Positions 17,631 through 26,843 of a DNA stretch of 39,542 nucleotides are shown in pieces; the stretch's first letter is position 1; every line of letters starts with the position of its first letter. A program made the translations under genes and the position numbers. Where the stretch lies: assembly GCA_026400435.1 (NCBI GenBank), contig JAPLOZ010000055.1, positions 1 to 39,542 on the forward strand, written 5' to 3'. The DNA comes from Hyphomicrobiales bacterium. Its GTDB lineage: Bacteria; Pseudomonadota; Alphaproteobacteria; Rhizobiales; Rhizobiaceae. Under the pieces are notes generated by a model. That model was not told the origin of the DNA and made no database searches. It saw only the letters and a list, made by a program, of their open reading frames with translations.

Positions 17631-20330
17631 TCAGGGAGCAGGCGCGGCGTCGGCTTTCGCCGCCCGCGTCAGCAGCTTCTGGTAGAACAGGCCGATGCCG
17701 ATCAGCACCGCACCGAGCCCGATAAACGAAAGGGCTCTCAGCACGCCTTCGAGCTGCGACATGTCGAAGATGAAGACCTTGGCGACCGCAACCGCGACAA
17801 GCGCCGCGGATGCGATGCGCAGCACCTGCGACCGCTGCGCGACGCCGGCCGCCAGCAGGGCGACGCCCATGGCCAACCACAGCGCCGAGTAGGCGTAGGT
17901 TTCGAGCTGCCCCAGGCCGCCCCAGTAGCCGATGTGTTCGCCCTGGAAGAGCCGCCTGACGGAAAGCGTCGCGTACACGAACAGCAGCGCCGCCGCGAGA
18001 AGACCCAGCATGGCCGAATACCATCCAGGCCGCCTGCCCCGCGCATAGAGAGCCAGCGCTGCGGCGGCGGCCGCCGGCAGAAGATAGCCAAGGAACAGAA
18101 GGTTGAAGACGGGGATCGCGCCGGTCGACTCGTCGGTGAAAAGCGGGTTGAGAACCAGGAAATGCTGCAGCACCACCAGGGCAACCGACAGCGCGCCCAA
18201 CGCGAGCGATCCAAGCCGCAGGACAGCACTCGGCGAGCGCATGTCTATGGAGATGAGAATGGCGCTGAAACCCAGCGCGATCAGCGTGTAGATCGCCTGC
18301 TCGGCCAGCGTCGGCGCGGCCGCATTGATGATGCCGCCGTTCATGGCGTGGCGCACCAGCATGGCAAGCGTAAGCAGTGAAAACAACGCGGTCGCCGCTT
18401 CCAAGACGAGCCGCGGCCTTCCGGCGGTGGTACGCGCAAGCTGCCATGCGGCAAAGCCGAAAGCGAGCGCGGGTACGCCGTAGCCAGGCAAGAGGGCGTT
18501 GAAGACCGGCGTGCGGCCTAGCGCGAAGGCGCCGACGATGGTCGGGTCGAATGCCACCCTGGCCAGCACGACAAGCACCGCTCCAGCGGACAGCCAGCCG
18601 AGCACTGGATAGACGCGCAGGCGCGTCGCCAGCGCGGGAAGGATCGCGAAAGCGCCCGCGAGCATGGTGGTCCAGAGCGGAGTTAAGGCCATGTGCAGCA
18701 TCAGCATGGCCGCGACCGCCGCTCCGACAAGCGGGAACGAGACGGCGGGGCCGCCCTGCAACGGCGGATCAGCGCGGCGCGCAAGCATCTCGCCGCCGGC
18801 CACCAGAACGGCCGCCAGCAAAAGCGCGGCGGCCGCATAGCCAAGGTCGCGACCCAGATTGCCAAAGGCGATCCACAGCGCGGCGAGTATGACCACCGGG
18901 ACGAGCGTTGCCCAGCTGGACCAGGCCGCTGCCCGCGCCGGCTGCGAACCGACGCAGCGCCAGGCGCTCCAGAAGCCGTCGACGAGGAAGACGATCGCCA
19001 GCACGACGCCTGCTGGGAACAGCGTGGCCGGATGGGGTTGCTCCAGGAAACCGTCGAACGACACCAGGCCACCGGCAAACTCGAACGCGAAGGAGCCCGC
19101 GAGCGCCGCCTTGGCAAACACAATCACGGTCGCGATGCCGGCCGCATGGACCAACGCCAGGGCGCTGGTCCGGTAAAACGCGACCACGAGCAAAGCGAAA
19201 ATCAGGACTGCGCCGTAAGCCGTTCCACCTGCCGCCTGCATCTCGGGCTGGGCGAGCAGAATCGCCGCCGTCAGCGCCACGAAGAAGGCCGGCATGATCG
19301 TCGGCCAGTCGCTGCCGGCGTCGCCGTCGCGCTGCCTCAACCACACAAGGGCCAGCGTGGCGAGTGCGACGAGGCAGATGAACATCACCACGATGAAGTC
19401 CGGGGTCGCAGCGTCGCCGAGGTATACGAGCGTCCACAGGCCGGTGCCGACGAAGCCCGCAGCGGCCGCGAACTTCCAGTCGCGCAGCCGAGCAACGATG
19501 GTGTTGGCGACCAGAACTATCGCCAGATAGCCGAACAGGGCCCACACATTGGGGGACTGAGACGAAACCAGCAACGGCGTAAGCATCGAGCCGAGAAGGC
19601 CGACTCCTGCGAGCGCCTGGCCGTGAACCAGAGCCGCCGCGATCGTCGCAACGCCGATGACGCCAAGCAGCAGGAAAGCCGGACCGGCGCCCAGGAAGCC
19701 GTACACGCCATGTGCTGCATAGACCGTGCCGAACAGCGTGAAGGCGCCCGCGGCGGTGAGGATGCCCGGTACATAGGCGCCGGCAGCGCCTTCGACCGGA
19801 ACCTTGAAGCCTGTGCGGCGGATGAACTCGCCACCGCCCACCAGCGCCAGTCCTAGCAAGCTGGCCATGGCAAGCCGGATGCCCGGCCCGAAGATGCCCG
19901 CCTCGATCGAATAGCGAACGAGGAAGAGACCGCCGAGCGCCAGCGCAATGCCGCCGACCCAGACCGCCCAGCGGGTGCCGAGCGCGGTCTCCAGATCCGG
20001 CCTCTTCGGGGCGGCGGGCGCGACAGCCGGCGCAGGTCCGGTGGGCGACTCTTGCGGCAGCACCAGTTCAGCGGAGGATGCCGGCGCGGCCGTTGTCGAC
20101 AGAGCCTGTTCCATCGCCTGTCCGTCACCGGCAACAGCCTCTCCGGAGGGCCCCTCGTCGACAGTCTCGCTAGCGGCGACAGGTGGCGGCGGGGCTACCA
20201 CGGGCGGGCTTGCCAGAACGAAGCTTCGCAAGGCACCTATCTCGCGTTCGAGAAGTCCGATGCGGCCGTTCTGGCGCGCCAATGCGACGCCAAGCGCAAC
20301 AATCGCGACGATGCCCAGGATTGCGATCAT
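17631..20330 (-). CDS. DUF2339 large polytopic membrane protein
   Basis: 899 aa. The protein starts with one hydrophobic helix (MIAILGIVAIVALGVALA) and a short coiled stretch (RIGLLEREIGALRSFV), then an about 80-residue Pro/Ala-rich linker, then LETALGTRWAVWVGGIALALGG, the usual entry to the DUF2339 domain. From there to the end it is an almost continuous series of hydrophobic segments, probably more than twenty. Function is unknown; it is an inner-membrane protein found widely in proteobacteria. Start at 20330 is supported by GAGGGGAAC directly upstream; the longer frame to 20486 overlaps recO. It lies 43 bases after recO and is probably cotranscribed. Confidence 0.88.
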   Translation of the reverse strand: MIAILGIVAIVALGVALARQNGRIGLLEREIGALRSFVLASPPVVAPPPPVAASETVDEGPSGEAVAGDGQAMEQALSTTAAPASSAELVLPQESPTGPAPAVAPAAPKRPDLETALGTRWAVWVGGIALALGGLFLVRYSIEAGIFGPGIRLAMASLLGLALVGGGEFIRRTGFKVPVEGAAGAYVPGILTAAGAFTLFGTVYAAHGVYGFLGAGPAFLLLGVIGVATIAAALVHGQALAGVGLLGSMLTPLLVSSQSPNVWALFGYLAIVLVANTIVARLRDWKFAAAAGFVGTGLWTLVYLGDAATPDFIVVMFICLVALATLALVWLRQRDGDAGSDWPTIMPAFFVALTAAILLAQPEMQAAGGTAYGAVLIFALLVVAFYRTSALALVHAAGIATVIVFAKAALAGSFAFEFAGGLVSFDGFLEQPHPATLFPAGVVLAIVFLVDGFWSAWRCVGSQPARAAAWSSWATLVPVVILAALWIAFGNLGRDLGYAAAALLLAAVLVAGGEMLARRADPPLQGGPAVSFPLVGAAVAAMLMLHMALTPLWTTMLAGAFAILPALATRLRVYPVLGWLSAGAVLVVLARVAFDPTIVGAFALGRTPVFNALLPGYGVPALAFGFAAWQLARTTAGRPRLVLEAATALFSLLTLAMLVRHAMNGGIINAAAPTLAEQAIYTLIALGFSAILISIDMRSPSAVLRLGSLALGALSVALVVLQHFLVLNPLFTDESTGAIPVFNLLFLGYLLPAAAAAALALYARGRRPGWYSAMLGLLAAALLFVYATLSVRRLFQGEHIGYWGGLGQLETYAYSALWLAMGVALLAAGVAQRSQVLRIASAALVAVAVAKVFIFDMSQLEGVLRALSFIGLGAVLIGIGLFYQKLLTRAAKADAAPAP

Positions 20331-20373
20331 GTTCCCCTCGGCACCAGTTGCAGGCCTTCGCTGCGGCGCTCGC

Positions 20374-21135
20374 TCATGCCGCACTTTCCCCGCCTGCCGC
20401 AGCCGGCGACGCCTGCCAGCGACGCAGCGCGCCGAGGAATGCCGCTCGCGCCTCGGGCTCGCCAAAGCCGCGCGGTTCATAGACATGCCGCGAAAAGAAG
20501 AATCCGGTCAGCCGGAACGCATCCTCGATCGCTGCCGCGTCGGCACGCAGGCCCGTACCGCCGAGCAGGAAGGCCGGCAGAGCCAGCATCCTGTCGCGCC
20601 AGGGTTCGCCGGCACTGCGCGAAACGGCCCGGCCGGACTTCGGCGATACATAGGCCAGATCGACCGAGGCGCCTGTCGCCGCGCATTCGGAAAGGTCGAG
20701 GCCAAACCCGAGTTCGTCGAGCATCATGACCTCGAAGCGCACGACCAGTTCGCCGGCGGCCCGCGGATCGTCGAGATGGTCGATGACCAGTCCCAGCGTT
20801 TCATAGAGCCGCTCATGCGAGTCGCGCTCGGGCAGAAGCCGGAGATGACCGGCAAGCGTCTGCAGTCCGTAGATCGCCGAGGCGCTGTCGAACAGCCGCG
20901 CTGCATTGAGGTCGAGCGGCTCGACCTGGAACGCGCCGAGATGCTCGTCGAGCCGAGCGCGCCAGATGACGTCCACGCGGTTGCCCGCCTGGAGCACAGG
21001 CTGCTGCTTGCGCGACCGTCCGCCGCGCACCAGCCCCAGATGCCGGCCGTGGGCGCGCGTCATCACCTCGAGGATGGCGCTCGTCTCGCCATGCCTGCGG
21101 GTGCCGAGAATGATTCCCTCGTCGCGCCATTCCAT
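20374..21135 (-). CDS. recO: DNA repair protein RecO
   Basis: 253 aa. RecO helps load RecA on SSB-coated DNA in the RecFOR pathway and anneals strands. The N-terminal OB-fold is clear ([59 protein letters not shown]), followed by the helical domain ([19 protein letters not shown] block here [19 protein letters not shown]). The zinc-cysteine cluster of some RecO proteins is not evident, as is common in alphaproteobacteria. In related genomes recO directly follows era; here two plus-strand genes lie between them. Confidence 0.95.
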   Translation of the reverse strand: MEWRDEGIILGTRRHGETSAILEVMTRAHGRHLGLVRGGRSRKQQPVLQAGNRVDVIWRARLDEHLGAFQVEPLDLNAARLFDSASAIYGLQTLAGHLRLLPERDSHERLYETLGLVIDHLDDPRAAGELVVRFEVMMLDELGFGLDLSECAATGASVDLAYVSPKSGRAVSRSAGEPWRDRMLALPAFLLGGTGLRADAAAIEDAFRLTGFFFSRHVYEPRGFGEPEARAAFLGALRRWQASPAAAGGESAA

Positions 21136-21188
21136 TGGCGAAGCCTTTCACCGCTTCGACCACGAAATCAAGGATCGCGAGCCGAGAC

Positions 21189-21224
21189 TTGGCAGGGACA
21201 GGATATCTGACTAAAGTCAGATAA
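21189..21224 (+). promoter_or_regulatory. Promoter with overlapping perfect palindromic operator for the MarR-GNAT gene
   Basis: TTGGCA (21189-21194) is a good -35 box; 17 bases later TAAAGT (21212-21217) is a 4/6 match to a -10 box. A palindrome of TATCTGACT (21204-21212), two A bases, and AGTCAGATA (21215-21223) covers the -10 box and ends one base before the ATG at 21225. Transcription would start at or within a base or two of the ATG. The layout suggests autorepression by the encoded MarR domain. Confidence 0.65.
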
Positions 21225-22118
21225 ATGGATCATTCGCATATAGACCAGGTACGCCGCTTTAACCGCGTGGTGACGGCGCGCACCGGCGCGCTCAGCGAAA
21301 GCTACCTCGGCAGGGGGCGTCCGCTCGGCCAGGCGCGTGTCCTTTTCGAGGTGGGTCCCGACGGCAGCGACATCGCCACCCTGCGCGAAAGCCTCGGGCT
21401 CGACTCCGGCTATGCGAGCCGACTGCTGAAGGCGCTTGAGGCCGAGGGTCTTGTAACTATCCGCCGCGACGGTGGCGACAAGCGGCGCCGGCTGGTGACG
21501 CTGACCGCCAAGGGCAGTTCAGAACGCGCCGCATATGACGCGCTGTCGGACCGACTTGCGCAGTCCATGCTCGACGTGCTCGCGCCCACGCAGCGGCGGC
21601 GTCTCGTTGACGCCATGGCAGAGGTGGAGGCGCTGCTGAATGCAGGCTCCGTCACCATCGCCGCCGAGCGTGAAGAAAGCAGCGACGCGCTAGCATGCAT
21701 CGCGGCGTACTTCAGGGAGCTCGACCAGCGTTTCGAGAATGGCTTCGACCCCGGCAAGGGCGGCTATGCGGGAACACCTGCCGCGAAAAATCCGGCCGGC
21801 GCATTCCTGATCGCCAGGTTGCATGGACGAGCGATAGGGTGCGGCGCGCTGAAAGCGCTCGGCCCATCCACCGCCGAGATCAAGCGCATGTGGGTGGCGC
21901 CCGGGGCGCGCGGGCTCGGCGTCGCCCGACGCCTGCTTGCCGCACTGGAGGACGAAGCGCGGGGGCTCGGCATGGGCCGCGTGGTGCTCGACACCAACCG
22001 GTCGCTGGTCGAGGCGCAGACGATGTACCGCAAGGCCGGTTACCGCGAAATCGCGCGTTACAACGACAATTCCTACGCTGACTTCTGGTTCGAGAAGACC
22101 CTCGGATCGGCGGCCTAA
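21225..22118 (+). CDS. MarR-type regulator fused to GNAT acetyltransferase
   Basis: 297 aa. Residues about 1-140 are a MarR winged helix: RRFNRVVTARTGALSESYL, recognition-helix region LRESLGLDSGYASRLLKAL, and the wing IRRDGGDKRRRLVTLT. Residues about 150-297 are a GNAT domain with acetyl-CoA motif RMWVAPGARGLGVARRLL and a terminal YRKAGYREIARYNDN. Such fusions probably sense or modify a small molecule and control nearby genes; ligand and substrate are unknown. No Shine-Dalgarno precedes the ATG, because a palindromic operator sits there. The downstream VOC/PhnB-like gene is a possible target, about 160 bases on. Confidence 0.92.
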   Translation: MDHSHIDQVRRFNRVVTARTGALSESYLGRGRPLGQARVLFEVGPDGSDIATLRESLGLDSGYASRLLKALEAEGLVTIRRDGGDKRRRLVTLTAKGSSERAAYDALSDRLAQSMLDVLAPTQRRRLVDAMAEVEALLNAGSVTIAAEREESSDALACIAAYFRELDQRFENGFDPGKGGYAGTPAAKNPAGAFLIARLHGRAIGCGALKALGPSTAEIKRMWVAPGARGLGVARRLLAALEDEARGLGMGRVVLDTNRSLVEAQTMYRKAGYREIARYNDNSYADFWFEKTLGSAA

Positions 22119-22279
22119 ACGGGCTGATGTGTTCCTGACACGGTCCATCGTATGCGCGGCGCCGACACAGGCACCGACCTGACAAAAGTTCCGGTTGACT
22201 GTCGGGATCGCCGGCCCATTTTCGTCCTTGCGGTAGGCGTGACGTATCCGGTCGCGGCGAGGAGCGAAAGGAAGAGCAA

Positions 22280-22759
22280 GTGGCCATCCCCAAGAACACG
22301 ATCTGCGTTTGGTACGAAAAGGACGCCGAGGCGGCCGCACGGTTTTACGCCAGCGTCTTTCCAGACAGCGCCGTGACCGGAGTGCACCGCGCACCCGGCG
22401 ATTTTCCATCCGGCAAGGAGGGCGGCGTGCTGACGGTCGCATTCACGGTCGCCGGCATCCCCTGCATCGGGATAAATGGCGGGCCGATGTTCAAGCAGAC
22501 CGAGGCGTTCTCGTTCCAGATCTCCACCGACGACCAGCACGAGACCGACCGCTACTGGAACGCCATTGTCGGCAATGGCGGCCAGGAAAGCGCGTGCGGA
22601 TGGTGCAAGGACAAATGGGGCGTGAACTGGCAGATCACGCCGCGCACCCTGATCGAAGCGATGCTGGCCGGCGGCGGCGAGGCGAAGCGCGCGTTCGAGG
22701 CGATGATGGAGATGGGCAAGATCGACGTGGCCGCGATCGACAGGGCGCGCCGCGGCTAG
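22280..22759 (+). CDS. PhnB-like/3-demethylubiquinone methyltransferase-fold (VOC) protein
   Basis: 159 aa of the glyoxalase-like fold, family often named 3-demethylubiquinone-9 3-methyltransferase or PhnB-like: ICVWYEKDAEAAARFYASVFPDS, VAFTVAGIPCIGINGGPMF, FSFQISTDDQHETDRYWNAI, CGWCKDKWGVNWQITPR and a terminal AFEAMMEMGKIDVAAIDRA. The methyltransferase name is historic and most members have no proven activity. The start is GTG at 22280, with GGAAG a few bases upstream. It follows the MarR-GNAT gene on the same strand and faces era, whose stop is 19 bases away. Confidence 0.9.
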   Translation: MAIPKNTICVWYEKDAEAAARFYASVFPDSAVTGVHRAPGDFPSGKEGGVLTVAFTVAGIPCIGINGGPMFKQTEAFSFQISTDDQHETDRYWNAIVGNGGQESACGWCKDKWGVNWQITPRTLIEAMLAGGGEAKRAFEAMMEMGKIDVAAIDRARRG

Positions 22760-22778
22760 ACGGAACCGGCAGCCGGTC

Positions 22779-23687
22779 CTAGCCGGGAAACTCGAGCCCC
22801 ATTTCACGGTAGCGCTCGGGGTCGTCGCCCCAGTTCTCGCGCACCTTGACGAACAGAAAGAGATGAACCTCCTGTTCGAGGATCGCGCCGATCTCCTTGC
22901 GGGCCGCCTGGCCGATGGCGCGGATCGTTTCGCCCTTGTGTCCGAGCACGATCTTCTTCTGGCTGTCGCGCTCGACATAGATGACCTGCTCGATGCGCAC
23001 CGAGCCGTTCTGCTTTTCCTCCCACTTCTCGGTCTCGACATGCGAGGAATAAGGCAGCTCCTGATGCAGCCGCAAATAGAGCTTTTCGCGCGTGATCTCG
23101 GCAGCGAGCTGGCGCATGGGCAGATCGGATATCTGGTCCTCGGGATAATACCAGGGACCTTCCGGCAGCGCATCGGCAAGATAGTCGAGCAGATCCTTGC
23201 AGCCCGAACCGGTCAGCGCCGAAACCATGAAGGTGCGCTGGAAGGCGACGCGTTCGTTGGCGGCCTGCGCCAATGCAAGCAGCGTCTCGGCCTTCACGCG
23301 GTCGACCTTGTTCAGGATCAGCACTTTCGGCTGCATCGCGGTTGCGACTTTGTCGAGCAGCTTGTCGGCGTCGCCCTTGATGCCGCGCTCGGCGTCGATC
23401 AGCACCAGCACGATGTCGGCGTCCTTGGCGCCACCCCAGGCAGTCGACACCATCGCCGTGTCAAGGCGGCGGCGCGGCTTGAAGATACCCGGCGTGTCGA
23501 CAAAGACGATCTGCGCGCTGCCGTGCGTAACGATGCCGCGCACGATGGCGCGTGTCGTCTGCACCTTGTGGGTGACGATCGACACCTTGGCGCCCACGAG
23601 CTGGTTGAGCAGCGTGGACTTGCCGGCATTCGGAGCGCCTATCAGCGCGACGAATCCCGAGCTGGTCTTTGCGGATTCATCAGCCAT
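22779..23687 (-). CDS. era: GTPase Era
   Basis: 302 aa. Era binds the 3' end of 16S rRNA and is needed for 30S subunit maturation. GTPase motifs: G1 GAPNAGKS (residues 17-24), G3 DTPGIFKP, G4 NKVD. The C-terminal KH domain is visible as IEQVIYVERDSQKKIVLG followed by KGETIRAIGQAARKEI. The start ATG at 23687 overlaps the rnc stop as TGATG, so the two are coupled, matching their joint role in rRNA processing. Last gene of the minus-strand core run. Confidence 0.97.
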   Translation of the reverse strand: MADESAKTSSGFVALIGAPNAGKSTLLNQLVGAKVSIVTHKVQTTRAIVRGIVTHGSAQIVFVDTPGIFKPRRRLDTAMVSTAWGGAKDADIVLVLIDAERGIKGDADKLLDKVATAMQPKVLILNKVDRVKAETLLALAQAANERVAFQRTFMVSALTGSGCKDLLDYLADALPEGPWYYPEDQISDLPMRQLAAEITREKLYLRLHQELPYSSHVETEKWEEKQNGSVRIEQVIYVERDSQKKIVLGHKGETIRAIGQAARKEIGAILEQEVHLFLFVKVRENWGDDPERYREMGLEFPG

Positions 23688-24403
23688 CAGGCCGCTCCCC
23701 TCTCGGCGGTCCAAACGCCTTCGCGCACAAGAAACGCCGATGCCGCGGCCTCCTCGGCCGCGCGGCGCGAGCTGCCGGCGCCCTGCGCCGGCGCGAAGCC
23801 GGCGACCTGCACGGAGACCGTGAATACCGGCTGGTGGTCGGGGCCTTCACGTCCTTCGATGGCATAGGTTGGCCGCGCGTCGCTAGACTTGGCAATCCAC
23901 TCCTGCAGCTCGCCCTTGGGGTTTGCAGGCTTTCCCACAACCATCAGCGCCAAAGGCTGCCAGTAGCGCAGAACGAATGCACGGGCAGCGTCAATGCCGC
24001 CGTCGAGATAGACCGCCGCAACCAGCGCTTCCACCGCGTCGGCGAGGTAGTTCCCGCCTGCCTTCTGGCCGCCGGACTTCAGCGCCGCATCGGCGCGCAT
24101 ATATCGATCGAGTTCCAGTTCGAGGCCAACCCTGGAACATGTGCGAGCATCCACCAGCGCGTTGAAGCGCGGGGCGATCTCGCCTTCGCGCGCGTCCGGA
24201 AACTGCTTGAGCAGCATATCCGCAACGACCAGGCCGAGCACCCGGTCGCCAAGGAATTCGAGGCGCTCGTTGTTGGAGACCGCCTTCACGGCGCTCGAAT
24301 GCGTCAGCGCCGTCTCGAGCAGGCGCATATTGCTGAAGACATGACCGGTCCGGCTTGCGATCTCGCTTGCCAACGCTGCACCGGTGGGCCGCTTCAAGGG
24401 CAT
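23687..24403 (-). CDS. rnc: Ribonuclease III
   Basis: 238 aa. Double-strand-specific endoribonuclease for rRNA precursor and mRNA processing. The signature NERLEFLGDRVLG is at residues 45-57, and the second acidic cluster is YLADAVEALVAAVYLDGG. The C-terminal dsRNA-binding domain begins NPKGELQEWIAK and ends SRRAAEEAAASAFL. Length is standard. It starts nine bases after lepB ends and overlaps era by one base. In rhizobia, 23S rRNA is fragmented by RNase III at intervening sequences, so this enzyme may have that extra job here. Confidence 0.97.
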   Translation of the reverse strand: MPLKRPTGAALASEIASRTGHVFSNMRLLETALTHSSAVKAVSNNERLEFLGDRVLGLVVADMLLKQFPDAREGEIAPRFNALVDARTCSRVGLELELDRYMRADAALKSGGQKAGGNYLADAVEALVAAVYLDGGIDAARAFVLRYWQPLALMVVGKPANPKGELQEWIAKSSDARPTYAIEGREGPDHQPVFTVSVQVAGFAPAQGAGSSRRAAEEAAASAFLVREGVWTAERGAA

Positions 24404-24412
24404 CCAGCCATC

Positions 24413-25162
24413 CTAGTGCACCCAGTTGAACAGCCTGGAGGGACGCATAAGCGACGGCCACTTCCAGATTTCCAGGGGGCTCGCTCCGCCGCCAATCGAG
24501 AAGAAGATCATGTTGGCGCGGCCAACGAGATTTTCCTCCGGCACGAAGCCGACGGTAAACCGGCTGTCGGTGGAATTGTCGCGGTTGTCGCCCATCATGA
24601 AATAATGGCCGGCCGGCACGTCGAACTCACGCGTTTCGTCGCCAAGTCCGTTGGGCGACAGGTCGAGCGTATCGTAGGAGACGCCATTCGGGAGCGTCTC
24701 GCGGTAAACGTCGACCGGGCGGTCCACCTCGGTGATATCGGGATTGTCGATCTCGCCGACCTTCACGCGCGGCACCGCCTGATCGTTGATGTAGAGAACC
24801 CCGCCGCGCATCTGTACGCGATCTCCCGGCAGGCCGATGACGCGCTTGATGTAGTCGAGCGAAGGGTTTGGCGGAAACTTGAACACGACCACGTCGCCGC
24901 GCTCGGGCGACGAGCCCCAGATCCGGCCGGAGAAGATGTTGGGCGAGAAGGGCAGCGAATAGCGGGAGTAGCCGTAAGCCCACTTGGTCACGAACAGGTA
25001 GTCGCCTTCCAGAAGGGTCGGACGCATCGACCCCGATGGAATCGAGAACGGCTGGAACAACAGCGTCCGGATGACCAGGGCGAGCAGCAGCGCCTGGACG
25101 ATTACGCTGACGGTCTCGCCGAGGCCGCCTGATTTTTTTTCGCTCTTGTCTGCCACGCTCAT
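24413..25162 (-). CDS. lepB: Signal peptidase I
   Basis: 249 aa inner-membrane protease that removes signal peptides from exported proteins. One N-terminal transmembrane segment (VSVIVQALLLALVIRTLLF) leads into the catalytic box IPSGSMRPTL with nucleophile Ser45; the general base is Lys106 in DYIKRVIGLPGD. The conserved GHYFMMGDNRDNSTDSR block lies near residue 190. The start at 25162 (MSVADKSEKK) is close to other homologues. It sits between acpS (83 bases upstream) and rnc, the usual rhizobial order. Confidence 0.97.
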   Translation of the reverse strand: MSVADKSEKKSGGLGETVSVIVQALLLALVIRTLLFQPFSIPSGSMRPTLLEGDYLFVTKWAYGYSRYSLPFSPNIFSGRIWGSSPERGDVVVFKFPPNPSLDYIKRVIGLPGDRVQMRGGVLYINDQAVPRVKVGEIDNPDITEVDRPVDVYRETLPNGVSYDTLDLSPNGLGDETREFDVPAGHYFMMGDNRDNSTDSRFTVGFVPEENLVGRANMIFFSIGGGASPLEIWKWPSLMRPSRLFNWVH

Positions 25163-25245
25163 GTCGTCCTCGATTGTGCGCGTTCGATATAAGGGGAGAA
25201 GCGGAATGGGGCAATCACAATGCAGGCACCGACGATTCCGCAGCG

Positions 25246-25647
25246 TCAGGCGTAAAGCACCGCCTCGATGATGACGAAAGCCTGCGCCATCGGAAATTCG
25301 TCGGTAATCGTCAGGTGTATGACCGCGCGGTGGCCTTCGGGCGTCAGTTTCGCGAGCTTTTCGGCCGCACCGCCCGTCAGATGCATGGTCGGCCTGCCGT
25401 TCGGCAGGTTGACCACGCCCATGTCGCGCCAGAAAACGCCCTCCGAGATACCGCTGCCCAACGCCTTGGCGCAGGCTTCCTTTGCCGCGAAGCGCTTGGC
25501 ATAGGAAGCAGCGCGCTGCGCCCTGCCTTCGGCGCGGGCCCGCTCGATGTCGGTGAAAATACGAACGACGAAGCGTTCGCCGTGCCGTTCAAGCGACTTT
25601 TCAATGCGGCTGATATCGATCAGGTCGCTGCCGATGCCGAGGATCAT
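25246..25647 (-). CDS. acpS: Holo-[acyl-carrier-protein] synthase
   Basis: 133 aa. Transfers the 4'-phosphopantetheine arm of CoA to acyl carrier protein. The N-terminal [16 protein letters not shown] with Asp8 and the helix [17 protein letters not shown] with the Mg-binding Glu are both present. Its ATG at 25647 overlaps the DUF2062 stop as ATGA, giving a firm start and coupling; the longer open frame upstream is only the DUF2062 gene in another frame. In many alphaproteobacteria pdxJ precedes acpS, but here DUF2062 does. Confidence 0.96.
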   Translation of the reverse strand: MILGIGSDLIDISRIEKSLERHGERFVVRIFTDIERARAEGRAQRAASYAKRFAAKEACAKALGSGISEGVFWRDMGVVNLPNGRPTMHLTGGAAEKLAKLTPEGHRAVIHLTITDEFPMAQAFVIIEAVLYA

Positions 25648-26213
25648 GGCGCTGCCGCAGTAGCGTTGCCGCTGGCCTTCATCGCCAGCCGCGCCTGGCG
25701 GCGGGCATGAAAGGCGCTGACAGACCATCTGGTTGCGCCGTAGGCTGCGACCGCAAAAACCAGTCCAAGCGGCACCGCGCCGACAATCATCGGCTCAAGC
25801 AGCGGCTTCCAGAGCGCTGCGACCCCTATCTCTTCGATCAGGCTGCCGATGTTGGCGGACTGGATCGCGCCCGGCTCGCCGCGATGGAGTATCATGTGTC
25901 CCAGTTCGTAGGTTCCGCTCCACATGAAGGGAAGCGTCAGCGGGTTGCCTACCGCCGTGCCGATCGCCGCGGCAACCAGGTTGCCGGCCAAGAGCCAGGC
26001 AATCGCAAGCGCCACTACCAGGTGGATGCCGACTGGGAAGAATGCGGCAAAGACGCCCGCGGCAACGCCGGCTGCCACGGCATGCGGGGTGGCCCGCAGC
26101 CTGAGCACCCGCTTGGTGAAATAGCGGGCCGAGCGCAGGAAGGAGCGCCTGGGCCAGAGCGCGAGGCGCACCCTTTCCCAAAATTCAGCCGGTTTCCTGC
26201 GTTTGAACAACAT
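25644..26213 (-). CDS. DUF2062 membrane protein
   Basis: 189 aa. After a basic N-terminus ([24 protein letters not shown]) come the DUF2062 blocks: [51 protein letters not shown] and a C-terminal hydrophobic hairpin [16 protein letters not shown]. It is predicted to be an inner-membrane protein with about three or four membrane segments and unknown function. The ATG at 26213 is the family-like start; the open frame to 26492 is a shadow of pyrE. Coupled to acpS by an ATGA overlap. Confidence 0.92.
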   Translation of the reverse strand: MLFKRRKPAEFWERVRLALWPRRSFLRSARYFTKRVLRLRATPHAVAAGVAAGVFAAFFPVGIHLVVALAIAWLLAGNLVAAAIGTAVGNPLTLPFMWSGTYELGHMILHRGEPGAIQSANIGSLIEEIGVAALWKPLLEPMIVGAVPLGLVFAVAAYGATRWSVSAFHARRQARLAMKASGNATAAAP

Positions 26214-26253
26214 TGGTCGTCTCTTATCGGCTTCCGGTCTCCGACCGCAACTG

Positions 26254-26832
26254 TCAGAGGTTGCGGCTGCCGGGTTTGACCGGCGGGATGCTTGCCAGTT
26301 CCGGGGGCAGCCTGTCGGCCGGATAGGCCGGCACCTCGTATTCCGCAAGCGCGACAAGCGGCACGCCGACATCGGTCCTGCCGGCGGAACGGTCGATGAT
26401 GCAGGCGGCCGCAACGACCTCCGCACCGATGTCACGCAGGCAGACGATGGTCTCGCGGATCGAGAGCCCGGTGGTGACAATATCTTCGACAATCACCACC
26501 CTGGCTCCGCTCTCGATCTCAAAGCGGCGCAGCCTGAACTCGCCGCCTTCGCGCTCGACCCAGATCGCCGGCACGCCCAGGTGGCGCGAGGTTTCATACG
26601 CGGGGATCAGTCCGCCGATCGCCGGGCCGACAACATAGTCTATGCGGCCTGGAACCTTTGCGCGTATCCTTTCGGCCAGCGCACGGCAGAGACGCTCGGT
26701 CTTGTCGGCGTGCATGAAGACGCGGGCCTTTTGCAGGAATATGGGGCTGCGCAGTCCGGAGGACAGGATGAAGTGCCCTTCGAGAACCGCACCCGCCTCC
26801 CGAAAAACGCCGATGACTTCGCTGGTGTCCAT
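26254..26832 (-). CDS. pyrE: Orotate phosphoribosyltransferase
   Basis: 192 aa. Makes orotidine 5'-phosphate from orotate and PRPP, the fifth step of UMP synthesis. The PRPP motif [13 protein letters not shown] is clear, and [20 protein letters not shown] and [12 protein letters not shown] match the substrate loops. The ATG at 26832 ([10 protein letters not shown]) has GGAGCGGAC just upstream, partly inside the end of rsh, so it is preferred over the TTG at 26847. The gene follows rsh closely and precedes DUF2062. Confidence 0.96.
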   Translation of the reverse strand: MDTSEVIGVFREAGAVLEGHFILSSGLRSPIFLQKARVFMHADKTERLCRALAERIRAKVPGRIDYVVGPAIGGLIPAYETSRHLGVPAIWVEREGGEFRLRRFEIESGARVVIVEDIVTTGLSIRETIVCLRDIGAEVVAAACIIDRSAGRTDVGVPLVALAEYEVPAYPADRLPPELASIPPVKPGSRNL

Positions 26833-26843
26833 GTCCGCTCCGC

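Noticed and set aside
18693..19856. A 387-codon plus-strand open frame inside DUF2339
   Set aside because: It is the complement of a long hydrophobic gene, rich in Arg/Glu/Gln as such shadows are, with no start signal.
22115..23179. 354-codon minus-strand open frame
   Set aside because: It is in a different frame of era and antisense to the VOC gene, with arginine/serine-rich nonsense composition.
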